DNA of 64,000 bases, taken from assembly GCA_949358305.1 (NCBI GenBank), contig OX442321.1:248001-312000 (forward strand). The letters are read 5' to 3'. The translations under genes and the position numbers were made by a program. The notes beneath the pieces are model-generated. The model worked only from the letters and a program-made list of their open reading frames with translations, ran no database searches and was not told the DNA's origin. Position 1 is the first letter of the stretch. Each line of letters starts with the position of its first letter. This stretch comes from Strigamia acuminata. Its lineage: Eukaryota; Arthropoda; Chilopoda; Geophilomorpha; Linotaeniidae. Positions 1-13,300 of this stretch are shown here, one piece after another.

Positions 1-1301
1 CTTGTCCATTTCCGCCATTTCCGGAGGCGTGATCTTGTCCATCTGCGCGTGGTCCTCGATCGACTCGTCGGTCGGAGTGATCTGATTGGTCGTCTCCTTC
101 TGTTCGGCCGAAAACTTGCCGTCTTCGAGCGACTTTTTCGACTCCTCGCTCTGCACAATCTCCTTGGCACGGCTGATGGTGTCGCTCACCAGATCGGCGG
201 CCGTCTCCACCACTGACGGCGTGTCCGTGTCGGGACAAGTAAAAGCGAAGCTCGACTTGCGAGCTGCCTCTGTCTCTCTATCCGCGTCCAATTGTGCCCT
301 CACCGTCTGCACCTCACCCTCACCGATGATGGACCAACCATCATCGTCATCCTTCTTACCTGCTGCCGACGCTGCCGACCCTGCTGCCGACCCTGGCGCC
401 ATTTCAGTCTCTTCATCTTCGACAAACTCTCGAATGGAACGAATTTCGATCTCCTCCCTGCCCGGCTGCGACGTCTTCACCATCAGCTTGATCTCGGCCT
501 TGATGGCTTTGCCCTCGTCGTCCACCATCTTTTCCATCGTGTCCGCCTCCTGGAATGATTGCGCCAGATTCTCTTCCACTTCGCTCCACTTGTTCTTTGG
601 TGGCAGCGGTGGAATTTCCATTTCCGTTGTTTCCGTTTCCGCCACAACCTCGGCCTTGCTCGCCTCCTCCTCCAGACTGGTGGCCAGCGACGTGGCCGCC
701 TGCGCCACGCGCTCCGTCACCATCACCATCTTCTGCTCGTCAGTCTTGGACGCCATCTCGGGCGTGTCCTTGGGCGTCTCCAGGTCGGGCGTGGCCGGCC
801 AGCCGGGCTGCTCTTGCGGCGAGGTTTTCAACGCCAGCTGCTTGGTCTTGCGAGGCGGGGGGACGGGCGCCGCCGACGCTTTCGTCTGCGGCGAGGACGT
901 GGACGTGGAAGTGGACGGGGGCGTGGGCGTGGGTGGGGAGGTGGGTCGGGGAGGGGGTGACCGAGGAGGAGTGCGAGCTGGAGGCGCTGGACGAGGTGGT
1001 TTGGCAGCCCCGCCCGCCATCTGTTCGAGGTCCTTGGCGATCGCGCCTTCTTCCAGGCTGCGCCGGAAGAATTCCACTCTTTCGGCGAACGGCGCCATGT
1101 CTTCGATCACTTCGCCGTGTGCGGGCGTCGGAGGCGACATTTCGGTCACGTCGCTCTTGCTGCCGTCGCTGCCCATCTTCTTCTGCAGCGCGCTCTGTTC
1201 GCTTTTCTCGTCCACCAATTTCTGAAAGTAGTCTTTCTTTTGCGCAAACGGGACCGTTTCTTCTACAATCGACGCCCCTTCTTCAACCTCTTCTCTCGAT
1301 T
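1..1301 (-). CDS. Ank2: Ankyrin C-terminal exon (runs off the left edge)
   Basis: Acceptor TTTTGTAG at 1302; open through position 1 in the ankyrin frame (433 codons, no stop). Begins [22 protein letters not shown]; contains a repeated [19 protein letters not shown] type element, a Pro-rich block (about 870-1,010; [26 protein letters not shown]) that could be SH3 ligands, then acidic helices ([29 protein letters not shown]). The strong base and codon bias of the minus strand makes the long plus-strand frame here a shadow. Confidence 0.85.
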
Positions 1302-4300
1302 CTACAAAACCAATCCACTCAATGTTTTAAACCTTAAATGTCATGGGCTCTTTGTTAGTCATTTTAATTATCTACCTTTTCATTCTCCCTCCCCCCCTCA
1401 TTTCCCTCTTTCTCGCTCTCATGAACATGCTGGATTAATTGCAATTCATCGTGGCCGTTCGTTCATCATCCACATATTCCACAACAACTAACTTTGCATT
1501 TATTTTAACATCTTTTTCTTCATTCATGCAATTCTCTTTCCACTCGCCACTTAAACCTCTCAATCGTGTGTGGGGAAGTGCTTTTTCTTTGCCGTGCAAC
1601 AATAATGGCAAAATTATAAACAAATAAACAGTTTCTGCAGCGTAAAATCAAAATAAAATAAAACGAAGCTGAAGCCAAACCTTTCGTTTAAAAATAAACA
1701 TATACAGAGTATCATAAAAATAAAACTCGACAAAAAAAATTAAGCCTACAACATAGAAAAATAAATAAAGAAACAATCATGCATAGATCAAAAAATGGGG
1801 AAAAATAAATAAAATAAAAATAAAAATAAAAATAGAAACACAAGCCTGAAGTGAAAAAATGATCTTTTTTTTTGTCTTTTTTTAACGTTTAAATACCTGC
1901 GAAACCAGGCGTAGTGCTCGTTGCTTCAGTGTCAGCCTCTGCTAAAACAAGATGGGAATAAAACCATCAACAAATCTGTCAATTGAGTCAAATCTTCGTT
2001 TTATCCATTTCGAGAGAAAATTCAATTCTCCTCACATATTTTTAACGGTTCCATTTTTTTTTCTCGTTAAAATAAAATAAAAATTAAAACAACAAAAATA
2101 AAGAAACAAATTAAAAGAAACAAAATAAAAGAACAACAACAAGGGCAAACTAATACCAAATGGCTAAAAATAAACGGAATTCTGACTTTTTTTTTTCATT
2201 TAATTTTTTTTTCCTTTGCTTCATCCGTTTTCATGCAGCTCGAAAACAAAAATAGCAAAAAAAAAATAAAAGTAAAAAAATAAAAGTAAAACCAAACAAA
2301 AATTCCGTGAATTAAAGCGCACGTCCCCACATTTGTTGTCACAGTTTCATTTTTCATTTCGTTTGGAAATAATCAGGGTTCCGTCTTACTTTGATCGGCG
2401 TCTTGTTCATCGCTTCCTCCCGAGTACTTGATCACCTTTTCTTTGCGCTTGATTTTAACACCGGATGGCGTGGTTTCCGTCCATTCTAAAATCGAGTAAA
2501 AAAACAACCGTGAATCATCGAATGCATTCACAAACGGGCGAATGTATACATATATACGACAAAAATTGATGACAAAGCAAAACAAAAAAATAAAAAATGA
2601 AATAACATAAATTTCTTCTATTTTATATCTATCTAAATAAATCTAACGACAAAAAGAAAGAAAAAAGAAAAAAAAAAGAAGAAAAGAATATTCACTCGCA
2701 TCACACCTGTACAAAGTATTGGAACAAAGCAAACGATAATTGAAACGAAAATGAAGCAAACAAAACGAACATTTTGAGTTTGAATTGAATTGAGCATAAT
2801 TGAAATGTTTGTAAATGAATTAATAAATTAACTTATGATAATTTTCTACTACTTATATAAGCCGTGCCAGAAAGGAAAATGGATGTAAAATCTTACGGGC
2901 TGAATCGTCAGTGTGGCCCGAGATGTCAGAAACATCGCTGGAGCTGGGAGTGCCTCTTCCACTCTGCTCCTGCTCCTGCTCCTGCTCCCGTTCCTTCTCC
3001 CTCTCCTTCTCCTTCTCCTTGACGGGCACGGGTTTCTTAAGCACTCGGTGTCGTTTCTTAGGACTACAAGGCAACGATTGCGTCTCCCGCCACGACTCGC
3101 GCATCCTATCGTCGATGCGGAAGCCGGTTTGGAAAAACACCTCGCCCGACCTGCTCTTGGAGCAATCTTCGACCAACAACAAATCCTCCTTGTCCGCCAA
3201 CTTCTTCTGCAATCGTTTCCGCGCCGCTCTGGGTGACGAGTGTGGACTGGATTGTGGCGACTGTTCGTCCGCACTGAGTTCTTCGAAGTGACTGATGAGT
3301 TTGTGCACATTGCCGTGTCTGACGAGAACCGACAGCGGAGGTTCTTCACTGCGCGAAGACGAACTTCTTTCCTCGTCCGTCACCTCCGCTTCGGTTCGAA
3401 CGAGAACGTAACTCTCGATCGGTTCGCAAGGCCTTTTTTGCGGCTCCTGCACTTTGCTGGGCCTGAATGCCAACTGCGAGGTGAACTGCTGCTCTCCCGG
3501 CCCCGGCCCCTGCCCCGGCCCAGGTCCCGGCTCGTCCTGCTCGTGCGCCAGTTCTTGCACGGGAAGACCGTCGTCCGAAAGGAACCTGCGCACCTCCCTA
3601 TGATGCGTGCTCGTGGTAACGATCACCTTTTGACGCACGACCTGTCCGTCCGGCTGGCGCGTCTCGCGCTCCGTCACCTGGCGCTCGGCTTCCGGCGTCC
3701 CCGCGCTGATGCTCTCCAGTTGGGCTTCCACCGTCACCCCAGGCACCCACTCGCTGCTCGACGGCGACGATTCGAGGTGGATCTTCCTCATGTGTCTCCC
3801 GTCGCTCTCCGACTCGCACTCCGACGAAGATTTGCTTTCGATGGAGACCAAACTCGGTTGGCTCAAAGACAAGACCCGATCTGCGCAACTCACGTCTTCC
3901 AAGGACCCCAGATTGCCCCTGGGTATCATTTCGAGCGATCGACTGATGCTGTCGCCTTCAAAAACTCCAGAATCGGTCATTCTCGTTGGCGATTCGGCCA
4001 AAGAAGTCTCTTCGGAACCCAGCAGACCAGAATCCAACGACTGACGGAACGAGATTTTCTTCTCCATAAACGTGAACTCTCGCTCTTCTTTGCTCAGAAT
4101 CTCTTTGAGCGCGCTCTCAAAGTCCTCTGGTTTCTCGTCCACGTGCGACTCGTAATCGCACTCCATCATGTAGACGAAGCCGACCGAACTGTCCGCGTGC
4201 GCGATGCTCTTCTGCTCCAGGCGAACTTCTTCTTCCAGCATTTCCTCCAGCTCTTTGAACGGCAAAGCGAACGGATCCGCGCAAATCATCGCCGTCTCCT

Positions 4301-7300
4301 TCTCCGACTCCAAAATTTGCTTTCTCCTCAGCACGTTGTCCATCTCCAGTTTCGCCTTCTTTTCGTCCGTTTCGTGCCAACAACTTTCCGATGGATCAAT
4401 GCCGGCCTCGACTCGTACGTCGAAGGGCTTGACCAAAGTAGTTGTTTCGTCCAGCACCAGGTCCATTTCATCCTCCTCTTCCTCGGACAACGGCAATTCG
4501 TCGATGTCCGTGAGCGTGCCAACGGCGTCTGTCGGAGTTTGCAAAAAACTCGAATGGCAACTCTTGGCGTCGTCATCTAAAAGCGCCTCGGACGTGGCCA
4601 CACTCAAAGTGTCGCTAAATTCCGAGTCCTTCAACTGCAAGTCCAAACTGGGTTGCGATACCTCCACCTCTTCCAACGTTTCAAAATCCATTTCGCAGTC
4701 GGCGGGACGATCGCGATCGCGATCGCTCGAGTGTTTCACCAAAGTGCAACTTTCCGTCACGCTCGTCGTAGAAGCGTCGCATTCGCTGACGCAAGTGTCG
4801 ATTGGCAATTGTTTGTCATGTTTGTCATCTTCTTTTGCACATTCCGAACCACTGTGGTCTTTTTTCAGCGAGCCGCTCCGTGTCGGGGTGATCACGGTCA
4901 CCTCCAAAATGGGCGAAAATTTCTCTTCAATTATCACTTCTCTCACTTCAAACATGGGAGGCGACTTTTCCAACTCCGTGAACATTCTGTTGGCAAAAAA
5001 TGCGTCCGTCGTCGTCTTCTTCTCGGATGAGAACGACGTCGACGTCGATTCGTGCACAGTTATATCTGATGCAAATACTATGTCGCCAGGACTGATGACA
5101 ATATCGTCTTTCTTCATGCCCACAGCTTCAGTGATTGCGGTGACGGTTTTCTGGACACTGTCTTGAGCTTCTTGGATTAATTCCTGCACCATTTCAGCAT
5201 CTTTTCGAGATTTTTCCGACTCGTCGGTTGGCAGTATCAATTCCTGAGGCGGTGTTGGCACTTTGACTTGTGCTGTGCCGTGAGGAGAACCGGAACTAAG
5301 GCTCGCGGTTTTCTCCGTGCTCGAAGGTGACTTTTCCGGACTGGATTCCTCGGCGCCAGGTTGGGACAACGTTTCCATCGCGCCCGGCACCCCGGAAGAA
5401 CTTTCCAATTTACTCAACACTTCCTCGCTAATTTCCAGGCTGCTTTTCCGAAGCACGAGTGAAGTCATTTGTTCGGAAACGGGCAAAGGTTTTTCCGTTT
5501 CATCCTTGGTTCTGTCCGTGTCGGATGATGGTTCGGTTTTACAAGTGGCACTTGTTTGACCCGAACTCGATTCAGTGGCAGTGTCCGTTGTTTTAGGCGG
5601 AGAAGGCGATCTTTCGGGGCTGTCTTTTTTATCTGACGAATCTAGTTTGCTCGGTTTACACACTTGTGATTTATCACTAGTGTCCTGGCTGTCAGATTCG
5701 GACACAGAACTGTCTGATTTTTCTTTTGGCGATTCCTTAGCTGGGTCTACGTCGTGGATTACATCCGCAATTTCCTCCTTCGGTACCTCTGGAGACGAAA
5801 CTGCAACTGCGTCTGTTTTTAATTCATCGATTGTTTCTTCCTTTGGCAGATCTGATGGCTTTTTGACTTCAACTACTGAATCCGAGATTTCGTGTTGAAC
5901 GACAATCGATGTGACAATTTCTTCTGTCAGTTGCTCCGCAGCTCTTACTGCAACTACAATTTCACTCGATGTCAGTTTGATAAATTGATCAGCATCTTTC
6001 TCATGTTTTTCATCGCCGATTTCAGCTGGTGAATGAAAATCAACTTCCAAGGAATCTGCAGGAGATGAATTATCGTCCGCTTCCACCGTGTCGTACTGTT
6101 GTTCAGAAGACGACGACTTGTCAGATGATTTCTCAACTTCACCTTCTTCAACAACTGGTGATAACTTACAAATCGTTTTTAAGCTGTCGATTGAAGAACT
6201 TTCCGGCTTTCTAGACTCTTTGTCAGCAGTTACAACTGAAGATTCATAACTTTGATCAACATCGTCGGTGTCACCAACAATAGACTCATCGAACAAAAGT
6301 TCAGATTCGATTGGTAAAACAGCAATAACACTGGCCGCAGAGGGAGGAGAGTCATCAGTTCCAGTGGAACACACATCGGTGACATCCGAATCCTTAAAGC
6401 TGCGTAAAGTCAATTCTGGGCACGTTGCGTCATCCGAGTCTGTCACTAAAGATCCAACTAACTGACTACTTTCGGAAGTAAAAACAAACTTATCTTCAAT
6501 AACGGATTCCTTGGTTTCAGCGTAGTCAATTGTCACAACTTTCTCCTGTAAAACCTTGAATGAGGTAGATTTGATAAATACCTCAGAAACCGTGATTTCT
6601 TTGTCAAATGGTTTGGAATCGATAGTTTTGCTTGTTGATTCACTTTTAGAAATAACGTGAACGTCCACTTCATGTCTGACATCATCTTCCACCAACGATT
6701 TTGGTGAGAGTGAAATGTCTTCAGCTGTTTCCTCAGGAATTGTGTCGAGTTCAGTTTCCATATCACTAATTGTAGATGATGATGTATCCTGCTCTACAGA
6801 ATCCTTTGTATCAGAGAGCAAATCTTTACTGACAATTCTTTGCAAAATCAATTCTTCTTGACATGATATACTTGCAGTCGTTTTATCTTCATTAAATGAT
6901 TTCATTTCAAGCTTATCTGAATCAGTTGGCTCAGCTTTAATAATTTCTCTTTCAAAAGATCCAATTTCGACTTTTTCATCTTCAGATAATTCAGCTTCAA
7001 CAATTTCTTCTTCAGCAAGTTTTTCAACTGCCTCTTTAAAATCAGTTGCAGTTTCTGCTTTAAGGTCAGTTGTAATTTCTGCCTTAAGGTCAGTTGCAGT
7101 GTCAGATATTTTGTCAGCAATTGGTAATACAATGCCTTTAGCTTTCTCCTCGAAGTCGGTTACAGTCTCTTCAACTCCCTCTTTAACATCAGTTACAGTC
7201 TCTTCAACTTCCTCTTCAACGTCAGTTACAGTCTCTTCTGCCTTATCAAGAATGTCGGTTACAGTTTCAGATATTTTGTCTGTGATTGGTAAAACAATGT

Positions 7301-10300
7301 CTTTAGCTTTCTCCTTGATGTCAGTTACAGTCTCTTCAACTCCCTCTGTAATGTCAGCGACAGTTTCTTCAACACCCTCTTTAACTTCAGTCACAGTCTC
7401 TTCAACTCCCTCTTTAATGTCAGTGACAGCTTCTTCGACACCCTCTTTAACATCAGTTACAGTCTCTTCAACTCCCTCTTTAATGTCAGCGACAGTTTCT
7501 TCAACTCCCTCTTTAACAACTGTTACAGTCTCTTCAATTCGCTCTTTAACATCAGTTACAGTCTCTTCAACTTCCTCTTTAACGTCAGCTACAGTCTCTT
7601 CTGTATTATCCTTAATGTCGGTTACAGTTTCAGATATTTTGTCAGTGATTGGTAAAACAATGTCTTTAGCTTTCTCCTTGATGTCAGTTACAGTCTCTTC
7701 TGCCTTATCCTTAATGTCAGTTACAGTCTCTTCTGCCTTATCCTTAATGTCAGTTACAGTCTCTTCAGCCTTATCCTTAATGTCAGTTACAGTCTCTTCT
7801 GCCTTGTCCTTAATGTCAGTTACAGTCTCTTCTGCCTTATCCTTAATGTCAGTTACAGTATCTTCTGTCTTATCCTTAATGTCAGTCTTAGTTTGAAACA
7901 ATTTGTCTTTCATTGAATACATAGTACCCATGATCCTGTCTTTAATGCCAATTGAAGTGTCTGTAATATCAGCTGAAGTTTCTTCTGCTTTCTCCTTGAT
8001 GTCAGTTACAGTCTCTTCAACTCCCTCTTTAACATCAGCGACAGTCTCTTCAACACCCTCTTTAACATCAGTTAGAGTCTCTTCAACTCCCTCTTTGATG
8101 TCAGCGACAGTTTCTTCAACTCCCTCTTTAACATCAGTTACAGTCTCTTCAACTCCCTCTTTAATGTCAGCGACAGTTTCTTCAACTCCGTCTTTAATGT
8201 CCGTTACAGTTTCTTCAACTCCCTCTTTAATGTCCGTTACAGTCTCTTCAACTCCCTCTTTAATGTCCGTTACAGTTTCTTCAACTCCCTCTTTAATGTC
8301 CGTTACAGTTTCTTCAACTCCCTCTTTAACATCAGTTACAGTCTCTTCAACTCCCTCTTTAATGTCAGCGGCAGTTTCTTCGACACCCTCTTTAACATCA
8401 GTTACAGTCTCTCCAACTCCCTCTTTAATGTCAGCGACAGTTTCTTCAACTCCCTCTTTAATGTCCGTTACAGTTTCTTCAACTCCCTCTTTAATGTCAG
8501 TTACAGTCTCTTCAACTCCCTCTTTAATGTCAGCGACAGTTTCTTCAACTCCCTCTTTAATGTCCGTTACAGTTTCTTCAACTCCCTCTTTAACATAAGT
8601 TACAGTCTCTTCAACTTCCTCTTTAACGTCAGCTACAGTCTCTTCTGCCTTATCTTTAATGTCGGTTACAGTTTCAGATATTTTGTCAGTGATTGGTAAA
8701 ACAATTTCTTTAGCTTTCTCCTTGATGTCAGTTACAGTCTCTTCAACTCCGTCTTTAATGTCAGCGACAATTTCTTCAACTGCCTCTTTAGCATCAGTTA
8801 CAGTCTCTTCAACTCCCTCTTTAATGTCAGTTACAGTCTCTTCAACTCCCTCTTTAATGTCAGTTACAGTTTCTTCAACTCCCTCTTTAACGTCAGCTAC
8901 AGTCTCTTCTGCCTTATCCTTAATGTCGGTTACAGTTTCAGATATTTTGTCAGTGATTGGTAAAACAATTTCTTTAGCTTTCTCCTTGATGTCAGTTACA
9001 GTCTCTTCAACTCCCTCTTTAATGTCAGCGACAGTTTCTTCAACTCCCTCTTTAATGTCAGTTACAGTCTCTTCTGCCTTATCCTTAATGTCAGTTACAG
9101 TCTCTTCTGCCTTATCCTTAATGTCAGTTACAGTCTCTTCTGCCTTATCCTTAATGTCAGTTACAGTCTCTTCTGCCTTATCCTTAATGTCAGTTACAGT
9201 CTCTTCTGCCTTATCCTTAATGTCAGTTACAGTCTCTTCTGCCTTATCCTTAATGTCAGTTACAGTCTCTTCTGCCTTATCCTTAATGTCAGTTACAGTC
9301 TCTTCTGCTTTCTCCTTGATGTCAGTTACAGTCTCTTCAACTTCCTCTTTAACGTCAGCGACAGTCTCTTCAACACCCTCTTTAACATCAGTTACAGTCT
9401 CTTTAACTCCCTCTTTGATGTCAGCGACAGTTTCTTCAACTGCCTCTTTAGCATCAGTTACAGTCTCTTCAACTTCCTCTTTAACGTCAGCTACAGTCTC
9501 TTCTGCCTTATCCTTAATGTCGGTTACAGTTACAGATATTTTGTCACTGATTGGTAAAACTATGTCTTTAGCTTTCTCCTTGATGTCAGTTACAGTCTCT
9601 TCAACTCCGTCTTTAATGTCAGCGACAGTTTCTTCAACTGCCTCTTTAGCATCAGTTACAGTCTCTTCAACTCCCTCTTTAATGTCAGTTACAGTCTCTT
9701 CAACTTCCTCTTTAACGTCAGCTACAGTCTCTTCTGCCTTATCCTTAATGTCGGTTACAGTTTCAGATATTTTGTCACTGATTGGTAAAACAATGTCTTT
9801 AGCTTTCTCCTTAATGTCAGTTACAGTTTCCTCAACTCCCTCTTTAATGTCAGCGACAGTTTCTTCAACTCCCTCTTTAATGTCAGCGACAGTTTCTTCA
9901 ACTCCGTCTTTAATGTCAGCGACAGTTTCTTCAACTGCCTCCTTAGCATCAGTTACAGTCTCTTCAACTCCCTCTTTAACGTCAGCTACAGTCTCTTCTG
10001 CCTTATCCTTAATGTCAGTTACAGTCTCTTCTGCCTTATCCTTAATGTCAGTTACAGTCTCTTCTGCCTTATCCTTAATGTCAGTTACAGTCTTTTCTGC
10101 CTTATCCTTAATGTCAGTTACAGTCTCTTCTGCCTTATCCTTAATGTCAGTTACAGTCTCTTCTGCCTTATCCTTAATGTCAGTTACAGTCTCTTCTGCC
10201 TTATCCTTAATGTCAGTTACAGTCTCTTCTGCCTTATCCTTAAAGTCAGCTACAGTCTCTTCTGCCTTATCCTTAATGTCAGTTACAGTTTCAGATATTT

Positions 10301-13300
10301 TGTCAGTGATTGGTAAAACAATGTCTTTAGCTTTCTCCTTGATGTCAGTTACAGTCTCTTCAACTCCGTCTTTAATGTCAGCGACAGTTTCTTCAACTGC
10401 CTCTTTAGCATCAGTTACAGTCTCTTCAACTCCCTCTTTAATGTCAGTTACAGTCTCTTCTGCCTTATCCTTAATGTCAGTTACAGTCTCTTCTGCCTTA
10501 TCCTTAATGTCGGTCTTAGTTTGAAACAATTTGTCTTTCATTGAATACATAGTACCCATGATCCTGTCTTTAATGCCAATTGAAGTGTCTGTAATATCAG
10601 CTGAAGTTTCTTCTGCTTTCTCCTTGATGTCAGTTACAGTCTCTTCAACTTCCTCTTTAACGTCAGCGACAGTCTCTTCAACACTCTCTTCAACATCAGT
10701 TACAGTCTCTTTAACTCCCTCTTTGATGTCAGCGACAGTTTCTTCAACTCCCTCTTTAACATCAGTTACAGTCTCTTCAACTCCCTCTTTAACATTAGCT
10801 ACAGTCTCTTCAACTCCCTCTTTAACGTCAGCTACAGTCTCTTCTGCCTTATCCTTAATGTCGATTACAGTTTCAGATATTTTGTCACTGATTGGTAAAA
10901 CAATGTCTTTAGCTTTCTCCTTGATGCCAGTTACAGTCTCTTCAACTCCCTCTTTGATGTCAGCGACAGTTTCTTTAACTGCCTCTTTAGCATCAGTTAC
11001 AGTCTCTTCAACTCCCTCTTTAACGTCAGCTACAGTCTCTTCTGCCTTATCCTTAATGTCAGTTACAGTTTTAGATATTTTGTCAGTGATTGGTAAAACA
11101 ATGTCTTTAGCTTTCTCCTTGATGTCAGTTACAGTCTCTTCAACTCCGTCTTTAATGTCAGCGACAGTTTCTTCAACTGCCTCTTTAGCATCAGTTACAG
11201 TCTCTTCAACTCCCTCTTTAATGTCAGTTACAGTCTCTTCTGCCTTATGCTTAATGTCAGTTGCAGTCTCTTCTGCCTTATCCTTAATGTCGGTCTTAGT
11301 TTGAAACAATTTGTCTTTCATTGAATACATAGTACCCATAATCCTGTCTTTAATGCCAATTGAAGTGTCTGTAATATCAGCTGAAGTTTCTTCTGCTTTC
11401 TCCTTGATGTCAGTTTCAGTTTCGTCAACTCCCTCTTTAACATCAGTTACAGTCTCTTCAACTCCCTCTTTAATGTCAGTTACAGTCTCTTCAACTCCCT
11501 CTTTAATGTCAGTTACAGTTTCTTCAACTCCCTCTTTAACGTCAGCTACAGTCTCTTCTGCCTTATCCTTAATGTCAGTTACAGTTTCAGATATTTTGTC
11601 AGTGATTGGTAAAACAATGTCTTTAGCTTTCTCCTTGATGTCAGTTACAGTCTCTTCAACTCCGTCTTTAATGTCAGCGACAGTTTCTTCAACTGCCTCT
11701 TTAGCATCAGTTACAGTCTCTTCAACTCCCTCTTCAATGTCAGTTACAGTCTCTTCAACTCCGTCTTTAATGTCAGCGACAGTTTCTTCAACTGCCTCTT
11801 TAGCATCAGTTACAGTCTCTTCAACTCCCTCTTTAACGTCAGCTACAGTCTCTTCTGCCTTATCCTTAATGTCGGTTACAGTTTCAGATATTTTGTCAGT
11901 GATTGGTAAAACAATTTCTTTAGCTTTCTTCTTGATGTCAGTTACAGTCTCTTCAACTCCCTCTTTAATGTCAGCGACAGTTTCTTCAACTGCCTCTTTA
12001 GCATCAGTTACAGTCTCTTCAACTCCGTCTTTAAAGTCAGTTACAGTTTCTTCAACTCCCTCTTTAACGTCAGCTACAGTCTCTTCTGCCTTATCCTTAA
12101 TGTCGGTTACAGTTTCAGATATTTTGTCAGTAATTGGTAAAACAATTTCTTTAGCTTTCTCTTTGATGTCAGTTACAGTCTCTTCGACTCCCTCTTTAAT
12201 GTCAGTTACAGTCTCTTCTGCCTTATCCTTAATGTCAGTTACAGTCTCTTCTGTCTTATCCTTAATGTCAGTTACAGTCTCTTCTGCCTTATCCTTAATG
12301 TCAGTTACAGTCTCTTCTGCCTTATCCTTAATGTCAGTTACAGTCTCTTCTGCCTTATCCTTAATGTCAGTTACAGTCTCTTCTGTCTTATCCTTAATGT
12401 CAGTTACAGTCTCTTCTGCCTTATCCTTAATGTCGGTCTTAGTTTGAAACAATTTGTCTTTCATTGAATACATAGTACCCATGATCCTGTCTTTAATGCC
12501 AATTGAAGTGTCTGTAATATCAGCTGAAGTTTCTTCTGCTTTCTCCTTGATGTCAGTTACAGTCTCTTCAACTTCCTCTTTAACGTCAGCGACAGTCTCT
12601 TCAACACCCTCTTTAACATCAGTTACAGTCTCTTTAACTCCCTCCTTGATGTCAGCGGCAGTTTCTTCAACTCCCTCTTTAACATCAGTAACAGTCTCTT
12701 CAACTCCCTCTTTAATGTCAGTTACAGTCTCTTCAACTCCATCTTTAATGTCAGTTACAGTCTCTTCAACTCCCTCTTTAACGTCAGCTACAGTCTCTTC
12801 TGCCTTATCCTTAATGTCAGTTACAGTTTCAGATATTTTGTCAGTGATTGGTAAAACAATGTCTTTAGCTTTCTCCTTGATGTCAGTTACAGTCTCTTCA
12901 ACTCCGTCTTTAATGTCAGCGACAGTTTCTTCAACTGCCTCTTTAGCATCAGTTACAGTCTCTTCAACTCCCTCTTTAATGTCAGTTACAGTCTCTTCAA
13001 CTCCGTCTTTAATGTCAGCGACAGTTTCTTCAACTGCCTCTTTAGCATCAGTTACAGTCTCTTCAACTCCCTCTTTAACGTCAGCTACAGTCTCTTCTGC
13101 CTTATCCTTAATGTCGGTTACAGTTTCAGATATTTTGTCAGTGATTGGTAAAACAATTTCTTTAGCTTTCTTCTTGATGTCAGTTACAGTCTCTTCAACT
13201 CCCTCTTTAATGTCAGCGACAGTTTCTTCAACTGCCTCTTTAGCATCAGTTACAGTCTCTTCAACTCCGTCTTTAAAGTCAGTTACAGTTTCTTCAACTC

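Noticed and set aside
86-1337. Plus-strand frames of 260-379 codons opposite the ankyrin C-terminal exon.
   Set aside because: Shadow of the minus-strand coding exon, which has a proper acceptor at 1302 and matching phase.
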